Assembly (NCBI GenBank): GCA_018396815.1
Contig: JAGTQY010000006.1
Span: 1 to 44,306, forward strand
Length of the DNA: 44,306 nucleotides
Source of the DNA: Candidatus Bathyarchaeota archaeon
GTDB taxonomy: Archaea; Thermoproteota; Bathyarchaeia; 40CM-2-53-6; DTDX01
Direction of reading: 5' to 3'
The notes beneath the pieces are model-generated. The model saw only the letters and a program-made list of their open reading frames with translations. It did not search any database and had not been told where the DNA came from. Of the stretch, positions 1 to 7,299 are shown piece by piece. Position 1 is the first letter of the stretch. Each line of letters begins with the position of its first letter. The translations under genes and the position numbers were made by a program.

Positions 1-186
1 GCCGAAGCTATCCACAAGCATTTTATCCATACCTTTTGGACCCAAAGAGCTTTTTACAGTTTCAGCGATAATTCTAGCGGCAGTTATATTTGCATGTTGA
101 GCTTCTCTACCTCTAGATCTGGTAGTACCCTCCTTTAATATTAAAATCGGAGTCCCAGCAAGTTCCGGGGCAGATTCAACCGCCAT
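1..186 (-). CDS. Thermosome subunit, N-terminal fragment (cut by window edge)
   Basis: Only the first 62 codons are in the window; the gene continues past base 1. The translation starts [20 protein letters not shown] and includes [13 protein letters not shown] and [13 protein letters not shown], the conserved N-terminal segment and ATP-site loop of group II chaperonins (thermosome/CCT). These form a double-ring cytosolic folding machine that refolds proteins with ATP. The ATG at 184-186 follows GGAGGTTT at 190-197, a strong ribosome-binding site. A second thermosome gene begins at 44136 on the other strand; it is clearly related but not identical, so the genome has at least two subunits. Certain as to family; which subunit type cannot be told. 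Confidence 0.96.
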   Translation of the reverse strand, partial: MAVESAPELAGTPILILKEGTTRSRGREAQHANITAARIIAETVKSSLGPKGMDKMLVDSFG

Positions 187-598
187 ATTACAAAACCTCC
201 ATTAAAATTTTTATATATTTGAGATAATAACAACTGAAAATTCGTTATTAGACATTATTAATGCAAATTACATACTAAATATAAATTTTTTGGTTTCATA
301 ATTCATTATACTTCAGTTAATTACGAAACTTGAAAAATTATAGTAATAATGAATTTAACAATTTTATAATTTTAACAAGTATTTGTTTATATTTTTGTTA
401 ATTTTTTATTTTAAATTTTACGTGATTATTATGAAGTTTTCTTTTTCCCCTTAACATAACGAAAATATCTATGGGTAGAAAGTAAGCAAAAAATAAAATA
501 AAATTTAAAACAAAAATTTTGATGTTTCTGATGCTATTATAAAAAAGGTTTCAGGTACTTAAGCATCTTAAGTACCTGAAACTTCAAAATTTTGGAAG
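187..598. other. Gene-free AT-rich spacer between thermosome and zinc-ribbon genes
   Basis: About 410 bases with no credible ORF in either direction. The left part must hold the promoter of the minus-strand thermosome gene; TATA-like stretches are visible around 207-216 and 279-290 on the minus strand, but I cannot decide between them. The right part holds the hairpin terminator at 548-582. The rest is A/T-rich with no repeat or RNA gene that I can recognise. Confidence 0.6.
548..582 (-). terminator. Perfect 16-bp hairpin followed by a T run
   Basis: GTTTCAGGTACTTAAG (548-563) and its exact reverse complement (567-582) are separated by only CAT. On the minus strand the hairpin lies 17 bases after the stop codon of the small zinc-ribbon gene and, after two C residues, is followed by six T residues (complement of A541-546). 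This is the form of a bacterial intrinsic terminator. Archaea usually terminate at T tracts without a hairpin, so the long perfect stem is unusual. A stand-alone regulatory dyad is the alternative. Confidence 0.7.
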
Positions 599-751
599 TT
601 AAGATGTAGATTTAGCGAATTTAGTTATTTTAGATCCACAAACAGGGCATGTTGCTCTAAGTAAAACTCTTCCTTTAGCTGTTGTTTCCTTTTGTATAGC
701 ATTATCATCTACTGTAACTTTTTTTCTGCATTTAACACAGAACATTTCCAT
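599..751 (-). CDS. Small two-knuckle zinc-ribbon protein (DUF5679-like)
   Basis: This 50-residue protein starts MEMFCVKCRKKVTVDDNA and has a second knuckle, CPVCGSK, near residue 35. The four cysteines in two CxxC pairs would bind one zinc; the rest is basic. It resembles the short archaeal zinc-ribbon family known as DUF5679, whose function is unknown. The start is set by GGGAGGTT about nine bases before the ATG, and a TATA box lies at 798-805 on the same strand. It is monocistronic and ends at a hairpin terminator. Nucleic-acid or ribosome binding is a guess from its size and charge only. Confidence 0.85.
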   Translation of the reverse strand: MEMFCVKCRKKVTVDDNAIQKETTAKGRVLLRATCPVCGSKITKFAKSTS

Positions 752-797
752 TTTTCTATTAACCTCCCTTTTAAGCTAATTTGTTGAAAAGAAGCTT

Positions 798-805
798 TAT
801 TTATA
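798..805 (-). promoter_or_regulatory. TATA box of the zinc-ribbon gene
   Basis: The minus strand reads CGTATAAATAAAG here, a near-ideal archaeal TATA box. It lies about 47 bases before the ATG at 751, which would put the transcript start near 775 and leave a short leader containing the GGGAGGTT site. Confidence 0.6.
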
Positions 806-987
806 CGTTATTTTCATTACCAAATAAATATCGAGTCTTATAAGTTTTATAAACATACAAAATTAACTTTTTCATGTTAAAAAGCAGCTTTATTTTTAAA
901 ATTTTTACTTTCAATTTTATCTATATAATTGAAATGGATAAAAGTATTAGTATAACGTTACGTGTATTATTTACTTTTACAGAAAAG

Positions 988-995
988 CTTAAATA
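988..995 (+). promoter_or_regulatory. TATA box of the wHTH-nurA-herA run
   Basis: GAAAAGCTTAAATACTTT (983-1000) looks like an archaeal BRE plus TATA box. It is placed so that transcription would begin near 1015-1020, just before the TTG start at 1031. No other good promoter is seen before nurA, so the six-gene run to 5908 may be one transcript. Confidence 0.5.
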
Positions 996-1030
996 CTTTA
1001 ACGTTTAAAATAAAAATGTGTGAGTAAAGA

Positions 1031-1492
1031 TTGAAAGTTAGAATAACGCTTCATAGAAGTTATGGAGACATAGAGATTGAAGGCGAAAATTTTGAAGAAG
1101 TAATAGAGCACCTTAAAGGTTTTCCAGAGTGGCTTGAAGTTATAGATAGTATGATAGCTGCGAGCTCCTCTGGAGTAAGCGAAAAAGAAGTTCTTAAAGG
1201 AATAATCCAGAATACACCTGATGGACCATTAATAACTGTTTCTAGAGAGAAATTAACTGATAGAGAAGCAGTTGGATTGCTTCTTTACGCTATGGAACCA
1301 AATGGATTAAAACCTAAAGAATTAAGTCGATTACTAAATTTAAGCGGTTTTCTTTCAGTAGGATTCGCTAGCAGGCTTAGTGAGTTAAAACGAGAAGGCT
1401 TAGCCTATAAAGAAGGGGAAGTTTACAGATTAACGGTTTCTGGAAAAAAATGGGTAGAAAAATTAATTTCTTCATTTAAGCCAGGAGGTTAA
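1031..1492 (+). CDS. wHTH protein, first of three tandem paralogues
   Basis: 153 residues. Residues 1-35 form a short strand-rich region (KVRITLHRSYGDIEIEG) and a helix with EEVIEHL; the middle carries NTPDGPLITVSREKLTDREA; residues about 95-145 form a winged helix-turn-helix (ELSRLLNLSG, ASRLSELKREGLAYKEG). The two following genes share this layout and key phrases (EEV helix, TP-G, L-D/T-EA, SEL--EG). The family looks like archaeal proteins of unknown role that predict DNA binding. The TTG start has GTGAG seven bases before it; no ATG fits. It opens a same-strand run leading into nurA and herA, so a role in DNA repair or regulation of that pair is the inference from context. Confidence 0.75.
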   Translation: MKVRITLHRSYGDIEIEGENFEEVIEHLKGFPEWLEVIDSMIAASSSGVSEKEVLKGIIQNTPDGPLITVSREKLTDREAVGLLLYAMEPNGLKPKELSRLLNLSGFLSVGFASRLSELKREGLAYKEGEVYRLTVSGKKWVEKLISSFKPGG

Positions 1493-1496
1493 ATTT

Positions 1497-1994
1497 TTGA
1501 GCGAAGAAAGAAAGATAGAAGTTCATTTAAAGCATAAAGATTTTGAGAAAAAAATTATAGGAAATGTTGAAGAAGTTTTAAAAGAGCTTATTTCATTTTT
1601 AACACAAATTTACCCTAAAATGGAGTTAGCATCAAAACTTTCATTAACAGTTGATGTTAATGAGTTAATAACTGCATGTGAAGGAATAATTGCTATAACA
1701 CCTGAAGGCGTTGTAACATTAGTTGATGTTGAAACATTACCAGATAAAGAATTAATTTTATTTCATTTAGTAAAAGCTAAAATTGGTAGATTGCTTAATA
1801 AATCTGAGAAAGAAAGCCTACTTATTAGCGATATTCTTTCTTCAACAAAGCATAGTGTTGGAAGTGTTGCAGGTCGATTAAGTGAGTTATGTTCTGAAGG
1901 TTTCGTAGAACGTATAGGAAAAGGTGAATATAGAATAACCACTTACGGTTTAGACTATTTTTTAAAAAATGTTATTCCAAAGTTAAAGAGGTGA
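1497..1994 (+). CDS. wHTH protein, second of three tandem paralogues
   Basis: 165 residues with the same plan as its neighbours: an N-terminal strand pair and helix (KIEVHLKHKDFEKKI, VEEVLKELISFL), a central ITPEGVVTLVDVETLPDKE segment, and a C-terminal winged helix (residues about 105-160, with SVGSVAGRLSELCSEGFVER). The TTG start is preceded by AGGAGG eight bases upstream, which overlaps the stop region of the first gene; the gap is four bases, so translation is probably coupled. The central ELASKLSLTVDVNEL and ACEGIIA phrases recall a hypothetical family I believe is common in thaumarchaea and relatives. DNA binding is inferred from the fold only. Confidence 0.75.
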   Translation: MSEERKIEVHLKHKDFEKKIIGNVEEVLKELISFLTQIYPKMELASKLSLTVDVNELITACEGIIAITPEGVVTLVDVETLPDKELILFHLVKAKIGRLLNKSEKESLLISDILSSTKHSVGSVAGRLSELCSEGFVERIGKGEYRITTYGLDYFLKNVIPKLKR

Positions 1995-2000
1995 AAAAAT

Positions 2001-2519
2001 ATGAATTCTAATGAAGTTAAAAAAATTAAAGTTCAAGTGGAATATAATGGATTAAAACATATAGCTGAAGGTTCTGTTGAAGAAGTAATAAAGGAAGTAA
2101 TAAGCTTTCTTTCAAAAATATGCCCTACATACGATGTGGCTTCAAAAATTATTTACGCACCTGATTACTTAGAACTTTTAAATAATCTTTCAGAAATAGT
2201 CAATTTAACACCAAATGGGGAATTAATTCTTTTAAAACAAATACCTTCAACAGATGAGGCTATAGGCATACTTCTTTTAACAGTTGAAGTAGCTTATAAA
2301 CTTGGGAAAAGGCAATCAAATGCTTTAAGCGCTGAAGAATTAACGAAAATCCTTGGTAAAGCTGAAAAAACAATTAGAAATACTATAGCGGAAATGATTA
2401 AAGCAGGATTAATTGAGAGAATTGAGAAAGGAACTTACCATATTACAGCTGTTGGGATAAAAGAGGTAAGTGAATTTATAAAAATGCTTAAAGAGTTGCC
2501 TGAAGATAAACAGAAGTAA
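2001..2519 (+). CDS. wHTH protein, third of three tandem paralogues
   Basis: 172 residues. The N-terminal KIKVQVEYNGLKHIAEG and VEEVIKEVISFLSK, central LTPNGELILLKQIPSTDEA, and C-terminal winged helix (EELTKILGKAEKTIRNTIAE, GLIERIEKGTYHIT) align with the two genes before it; it is closest to the second. GAGGTGA lies seven bases before the ATG. It ends 17 bases before nurA. Three copies of a dimer-sized DNA-binding protein in a row suggest a hetero-oligomer or specialised subunits, but that is inference. Confidence 0.75.
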   Translation: MNSNEVKKIKVQVEYNGLKHIAEGSVEEVIKEVISFLSKICPTYDVASKIIYAPDYLELLNNLSEIVNLTPNGELILLKQIPSTDEAIGILLLTVEVAYKLGKRQSNALSAEELTKILGKAEKTIRNTIAEMIKAGLIERIEKGTYHITAVGIKEVSEFIKMLKELPEDKQK

Positions 2520-2536
2520 CGGAGTTTAAAGGGAGG

Positions 2537-3643
2537 ATGAAAAAAATTAAAGAAACAAATAGTATATATGCGATGTTTAAAAATTCATTAGTAAATAATA
2601 TTTTTTTAAATGAAAAAACACAATTTTTGAAAGAGGATTTAATTCCGAATTTCTTACTTAAATTAAGCAATTCCTCAATGGAAACAATAAGGGATTCTGG
2701 ATTGACTTTTATTCAAGCTTCACCAGAGTTGGAAATTGAAGAGGAACCTCAATTATGTTTAAATATTAAAGATTTAAATGAGCCTATCCTAATTAATCCA
2801 ATTTATGAAGATTCAACAATAGTTGCTATTGATGTTTCAAGTATAAAAATTGGAGAGACAAATAATGGAGTCATATGCGCCATTAGAGGAGCTATTGTTT
2901 GGAAGAATAAGGAAGGAGTAAACTTTTTCAGATGCGGTCCATTACTTTTCCATATAAATAGCTTCATTATTGAGCGTTTATATAATAATGGGGGATTTAA
3001 AGACACATTACTAGAATTTCCTGTAGGTGTTGTTTCAAGACTTAGAAATTTACTTGAAAGATTTATACAGGGGAATATATGCAACTACTTTAGAGATTCA
3101 ATAATTCTTTTTGACGGTAGTTTAATAGCGGGTACACCAGATAATCCTGTTACTAATCTAAATCAAATTTTAGCTAAGGCTAGAGAAAACAGAAATACTG
3201 TTTTAGCTATTTCAAAAACTACTAAAATAGGGTTTTCAGGAATCAAGTTGACTGAACTCTTAAAAAAAATTAAAGGACCATGCATTTTAGACATAGATGA
3301 AAATGTTAAAGCGCTTTTTTCAAATCACCCAGTGCAGCTTCTTGGAAAAGTTTATGCAGCTAAACTTTCAATTAGAGGTTTATCATTTAGACTTGATATA
3401 GATAAAAAAATAAGTTTTAAAGACGCTATGAATTCTTTAGGAAAATTAATAGTTAATGATGTAATAGATCAGGGATATCCAGATACTTTAAGACTTGCTC
3501 ATATTCTTTCATCATTCACTCAAAGTGATGTCATAGGTATACAGAGATTTCTTTCAAAAAGATTTAAGATACAGATGATCCCAAAAATTAATTTAAGAAA
3601 AATTCTTTTTGGACCTTTCGGGAGTCAAATGGAGGTTTCCTAA
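2537..3643 (+). CDS. nurA: NurA 5'-3' nuclease
   Basis: 368 residues with the NurA fold: the first acidic motif is AIDVSSIKIGETNNG near residue 97 and the second is ILFDGSLIAG near residue 195, matching the metal-binding aspartates of archaeal NurA. NurA is a manganese-dependent single-strand endo- and 5'-3' exonuclease that works inside the channel formed by the HerA hexamer to resect DNA ends for recombination. Its stop codon shares one base with the herA start, so the two are translationally coupled. A GGGAGG sits directly against the ATG with no spacer, while CGGAG lies 12 bases upstream; the exact start is therefore open. No mre11 or rad50 is present nearby. Confidence 0.9.
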   Translation: MKKIKETNSIYAMFKNSLVNNIFLNEKTQFLKEDLIPNFLLKLSNSSMETIRDSGLTFIQASPELEIEEEPQLCLNIKDLNEPILINPIYEDSTIVAIDVSSIKIGETNNGVICAIRGAIVWKNKEGVNFFRCGPLLFHINSFIIERLYNNGGFKDTLLEFPVGVVSRLRNLLERFIQGNICNYFRDSIILFDGSLIAGTPDNPVTNLNQILAKARENRNTVLAISKTTKIGFSGIKLTELLKKIKGPCILDIDENVKALFSNHPVQLLGKVYAAKLSIRGLSFRLDIDKKISFKDAMNSLGKLIVNDVIDQGYPDTLRLAHILSSFTQSDVIGIQRFLSKRFKIQMIPKINLRKILFGPFGSQMEVS

Positions 3644-5082
3644 TGAAGATTTATAAAAAAGAAGGTGATGTAATTCAAATAATAAGTTTTCCAAATGAAA
3701 TTGTAGAAAAGGGGGATTACCTTTTAATTGAAGACCCAATCGTTGATAAAGGTCTATTAGTCCAAGTTATAGATGTTCAATTTGCAAATGTTCCAGGAGT
3801 ATTTGAAGAGATTTTAAGAGATGCTGTTTTAGACGAGGAAGTTGAAGGGGAAAACTATGATCCAATGGAAGTTTCTTCACAAATTTCAATATTAAAGGAT
3901 ACTAAACTTTTAATATGTAGGATAAGAGGAGTTTTAAGTAATGGAGAAATAATTTTTGGAATGAATTATTTACCTTCAAGAACTCTATCTAAAATAATTC
4001 CATATAAAATTGAAAACTTTATTAATTCAACAAGTAGAAGCAGACCTTTTCAAGTTGGAAAAATTCGAGGAGAAATAGAGTTAATTTTAGATGTTAAATC
4101 ATTAGATGGAAAATTAAATATTATAACAGGAAAAAAAGGTACAGGAAAATCTCATTTAGCTAAATTATTAATTTTAAACTTAATTAAGTATGGTGCTCCA
4201 TGCATAATTTTTGATGTAAATGGAGAATATATAAATTTAAACAGGAAAAAAACAGGAGAGGCAATAAACTTTGGTAAATTCATTACTTTAACTCCAAAAG
4301 TTAATATGAAGTTTACTTTACCTCAAGCTAAACTTACTCCAGTATTAAACATGATGATTTACTCTCTGGATTTACCAAGTACTTCAGCTAGAGTTTTCAT
4401 CAAAATTTGGAGGGAACTAGATAAAAGAGGAGAATTAAGTTTAACTTCTTTAGGAGAAGCTATATTAAGATGGGATTGCCACGAAAGTGTTAGAGATGCA
4501 TTATACGCTAGATATAATATGATGGTTGAATCAGGTTTATTCACTGATAACATTAATGAATCTTTAGATTTTGAGTTTTTAATGAAAAGTATTTCTAATG
4601 GTGGAGCGGTTGTAGTTAATTTAAAAAATCAATCAGCTATGGTTAGAAGAATGATTGTTGAATTAACACTTAATAAACTTACAGAGCTTTTATCAAATTG
4701 GAAGCTTCAAGCAATATTTTTATTTGCTGAAGAAGCGCATCTTTACTTAAGAGAAACTTATTGGGATGATATAGTAACTAGAATGAGACACCTTGGAATT
4801 TTCGCAACTTTTATAACTAATCAACCTGATACAATTCAAGAAACAATTTATAGACAAGCAGATAATATTTTTTTATTTAATTTCTCAAACGAGCATGATT
4901 TAGAAGTTGTATCTAAAACCGCTAAAATAGATTCTGAAACTGTAAAAAAAATAGTTAAAGAGCTCCCACCACATTACTGTTTAATAATAGGTGATATAGT
5001 AAATAATTTTCCAGTAGTAGTGAAGGTTGAACCTCTTGAATTTGAAACAATGGGAGAAACAAGATTCTTCTTTAAAAATTAA
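3643..5082 (+). CDS. herA: HerA-type DNA-translocating ATPase
   Basis: 479 residues. An N-terminal HAS-barrel-like region (residues 1-60, IEDPIVDKGLLVQVIDVQF) is followed by the FtsK/HerA ATPase core: Walker A TGKKGTGKSHLAKLL near residue 163, a Walker B-type LFAEEAHLYL near 365, and a C-terminal arginine-finger region YRQADNIFLFNF. HerA hexamers pump DNA through NurA to drive end resection. The start overlaps the nurA stop (TAATG). It lacks adjacent mre11-rad50, which are the usual partners, and is preceded instead by three wHTH genes. The 3' end overlaps the following pyrK-like gene by about 40-56 bases. Confidence 0.9.
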   Translation: MKIYKKEGDVIQIISFPNEIVEKGDYLLIEDPIVDKGLLVQVIDVQFANVPGVFEEILRDAVLDEEVEGENYDPMEVSSQISILKDTKLLICRIRGVLSNGEIIFGMNYLPSRTLSKIIPYKIENFINSTSRSRPFQVGKIRGEIELILDVKSLDGKLNIITGKKGTGKSHLAKLLILNLIKYGAPCIIFDVNGEYINLNRKKTGEAINFGKFITLTPKVNMKFTLPQAKLTPVLNMMIYSLDLPSTSARVFIKIWRELDKRGELSLTSLGEAILRWDCHESVRDALYARYNMMVESGLFTDNINESLDFEFLMKSISNGGAVVVNLKNQSAMVRRMIVELTLNKLTELLSNWKLQAIFLFAEEAHLYLRETYWDDIVTRMRHLGIFATFITNQPDTIQETIYRQADNIFLFNFSNEHDLEVVSKTAKIDSETVKKIVKELPPHYCLIIGDIVNNFPVVVKVEPLEFETMGETRFFFKN

Positions 5083-5908
5083 TTATTTAAAAAATGAAGA
5101 CGCGCTTAGAATAGTTAAAATAAGGAAAGTTAAAAAAGAAACTCCAACCGTTAAAACTTTAACTTTCTATGATGAAAAATGTGTTTCAGCTAAACCAGGT
5201 CAATTCATAATGGTTTGGATTCCAAATATAGATGAAATACCTATAAGCATAGCTTTAACAAATGAGAAAGGCTTAATTACAATTGCTATTAAAAAGGTTG
5301 GAGAAGCAACTGAAGCATTACATAATTTAACACCTAAAGATAAAATTGGTATTAGAGGCCCATATGGAACATTCTTTTCAAACTACTTAAATGAAGAAGT
5401 TATAATAGCTGCAGGTGGAGTTGGAATAGCCCCATTAATGACTGTAATTAAAGATTTAGCTACTTTTAAAAATAAAGCGAAAATAATTTTTGGTGCTGAA
5501 AATAAACGAGAACTTCTTTTCTTAAAATTAATTGAAGAAATAATTTTAAATAAACCATTTCTAGAATTTATTCCGGTAACAATCGATGGAAGTTATGGAG
5601 TTAAAAGTGATGTTGTTAATATTTTAAAAGAGAAACTTAAGGGATTTAAAGGACAAGTTTTAACCTGCGGTCCAGAACCTATGATTTATAAAATATTTAA
5701 GCTTTGTATTAAAAAGGGTATAAAACTTCAAGCAAGTTTAGAGAGAATAATGAAGTGTGGAATAGGTGTATGTGGAAGCTGCGATTTAGCAGGATTTAGA
5801 GTATGTAAAGATGGCCCAGTGTTTAACATTGAGTTATTAAAACGTATGAGCGAAGAATTAGGAGTTTACAAAAGGGATTATTCAGGAAACCTTATAGAAT
5901 TAACTTAA
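5027..5908 (+). CDS. PyrK-like FAD/[2Fe-2S] electron-transfer protein
   Basis: About 290 residues of the ferredoxin-NADP reductase family, close to dihydroorotate dehydrogenase electron-transfer subunit PyrK. Visible are the flavin site (KPGQFIMVWIP, PISIAL, RGPYGTFF), the NAD site (AAGGVGIAPLM, LTCGPEPM), and a C-terminal [2Fe-2S] ligand set CGIGVCGSCDLAG...VCKDGPVF. It would pass electrons between NAD(H), FAD and an iron-sulfur cluster. No pyrD or other pyrimidine gene is nearby, so the partner is unknown. The start is uncertain: TTG codons at 5027, 5036 and 5042 all lie inside herA, and no in-frame ATG precedes the conserved region. The third and fourth cysteines are only seven residues apart. 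Confidence 0.82.
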   Translation: MNLLNLKQWEKQDSSLKINYLKNEDALRIVKIRKVKKETPTVKTLTFYDEKCVSAKPGQFIMVWIPNIDEIPISIALTNEKGLITIAIKKVGEATEALHNLTPKDKIGIRGPYGTFFSNYLNEEVIIAAGGVGIAPLMTVIKDLATFKNKAKIIFGAENKRELLFLKLIEEIILNKPFLEFIPVTIDGSYGVKSDVVNILKEKLKGFKGQVLTCGPEPMIYKIFKLCIKKGIKLQASLERIMKCGIGVCGSCDLAGFRVCKDGPVFNIELLKRMSEELGVYKRDYSGNLIELT

Positions 5909-5912
5909 AATT

Positions 5913-6911
5913 TTATGTTTTAGGCAGTAAACCTTTCTCTGGATCTATAATGTATGGAAGCCATGAGCGAAGATGACGACGACGAAGCATTTTAAAGATC
6001 CTAATATAATTCTCAACTTTACCTTCTATTTCTTCAATTTTCATTTCTATAACGCCATCAGCTATTTCTTCGCAAGCAGCTAGAATAGCTGGGTGGAAAG
6101 CTTTTCTATTTAAAGTAATAAAACATAAAGCTTTAGAATCCTTAATTTTACCTGATAAACTTCTTAAAAACTCTAAAGAACTTCTGATACCTCCCTTTTG
6201 AAGCAATGTGCTTAAAGAATCAAAAATTACTATAGGTGAAGAAAGTTCTTTTAAAACTTTAGAGATTACTATGCTTAAATTTGAAAAGTTTAAAGGATCT
6301 TCACTATATTTTTCTTTGCTTTTTACCCCAACTTGAATAGAATAACAATCAATAAAAACTAGTTTATTTTCTCTTTCAAATAAAGAAGGGTTAAAACCTA
6401 ATTCAAGCATAAACTCTCTTACTTCATCAGGGAACTTATCTAAAGTTATAAATACCCCTTTTTTGCCTGCTGCAACTTTAACACATAAAATTTGGGTAAC
6501 CAAAAAACTTTTACCTGAACCTGGATCAGCTAAAATTAAAATTAAACCTGAAGGGGGAAAACCATCTTGAAGGAGCATATCTAAAACTTCAATGTTTATT
6601 TTTTCAATATCTTTAGCTAATTCAAGTGTTGATTCGCTTTCATCTTTAGTTAAATCTTCTAAGATTAATTCTTGAATATTTTTATCAGCTTCAGGATTAA
6701 AAGAATAATGTTTCACTTCATTAAGTAAACCTAATTTAACAAAGTCTTTAACAGCATCTTCAACTTCTTCAACGCGTCTATTAATTTTTAGGGCCAGCTC
6801 ATCAATGGTTCCAATAAAAGAGGGGTTTCTATGGAAAAATATTAAAAGCTCAGCTTTAACTTCTGTTCCTAAAAGCTTATCGAATACAATTTTATGCTTA
6901 TTAATTGACAT
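5913..6911 (-). CDS. KaiC/RadA-like ATPase with N-terminal winged helix
   Basis: 332 residues. Residues 1-75 form a winged helix-turn-helix (VKAELLIFFHRNPSF, VEEVEDAVKDFVKLGLL). The rest is a RecA-superfamily core with Walker A ADPGSGKSFLVTQIL near residue 133 and Walker B PIVIFDSLSTLLQKG near residue 225, as in archaeal KaiC-like signalling ATPases. Such proteins are single-domain KaiC homologues of mostly unknown role, often linked to motility, phosphorelay or transcription. The gene converges on the pyrK-like gene with four bases between and is divergent from S30e. The ATG has only a weak GGGAT before it. Function beyond ATP binding and probable DNA contact cannot be stated. Confidence 0.82.
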   Translation of the reverse strand: MSINKHKIVFDKLLGTEVKAELLIFFHRNPSFIGTIDELALKINRRVEEVEDAVKDFVKLGLLNEVKHYSFNPEADKNIQELILEDLTKDESESTLELAKDIEKINIEVLDMLLQDGFPPSGLILILADPGSGKSFLVTQILCVKVAAGKKGVFITLDKFPDEVREFMLELGFNPSLFERENKLVFIDCYSIQVGVKSKEKYSEDPLNFSNLSIVISKVLKELSSPIVIFDSLSTLLQKGGIRSSLEFLRSLSGKIKDSKALCFITLNRKAFHPAILAACEEIADGVIEMKIEEIEGKVENYIRIFKMLRRRHLRSWLPYIIDPEKGLLPKT

Positions 6912-7091
6912 TAATTTATCCCTAAAACTACTATTAATTAGTACTATTAGAACTTATAAATTTATGAGCAAAAAAAATAGAGTTTAAAAAATTTTACATT
7001 ATAAACGAAAATTTTTGTTTCATTTAGTTTAGGAAGGATAAAATTTAAAAGCAAATAATGAGAAAAAACTTTTAAAGAGGTGAAAAATGTT

Positions 7092-7265
7092 ATGCCAACT
7101 CACGGTTCAATAACTAAAGCGGGAAAAGTTAGATCGCAAACTCCTAAAATTCAAGGAAGAGAAAGACATTCCCCTATACCTAAAGTTAGAGTTAGAAATA
7201 ATGCTTATAAAAGATTAGTTTTAGGGAGAAAACCTGGACAAAACTGGATGTTTATTAAAAAGTAA
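7092..7265 (+). CDS. rps30e: 30S ribosomal protein S30e
   Basis: 57 residues starting MPTHGSITKAGKVRSQTPK, followed by a basic tail with RVRNNAYKRLVLGRKPGQNW. This is the S30e signature (HGS-AGKVR-QTPK). S30e is a small basic protein of the small subunit near the decoding centre, shared by eukaryotes and many TACK archaea. The start at 7092 is chosen because GAGGTGA lies eight bases before it; a GTG at 7080 sits inside that site. The spacer from 6912 shows a TATA-like ATAAAATTTAAAAGC about 50 bases upstream. Confidence 0.92.
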   Translation: MPTHGSITKAGKVRSQTPKIQGRERHSPIPKVRVRNNAYKRLVLGRKPGQNWMFIKK

Positions 7266-7299
7266 AATTAATTTTTTGAATTAAAAATTAAATTTATAT

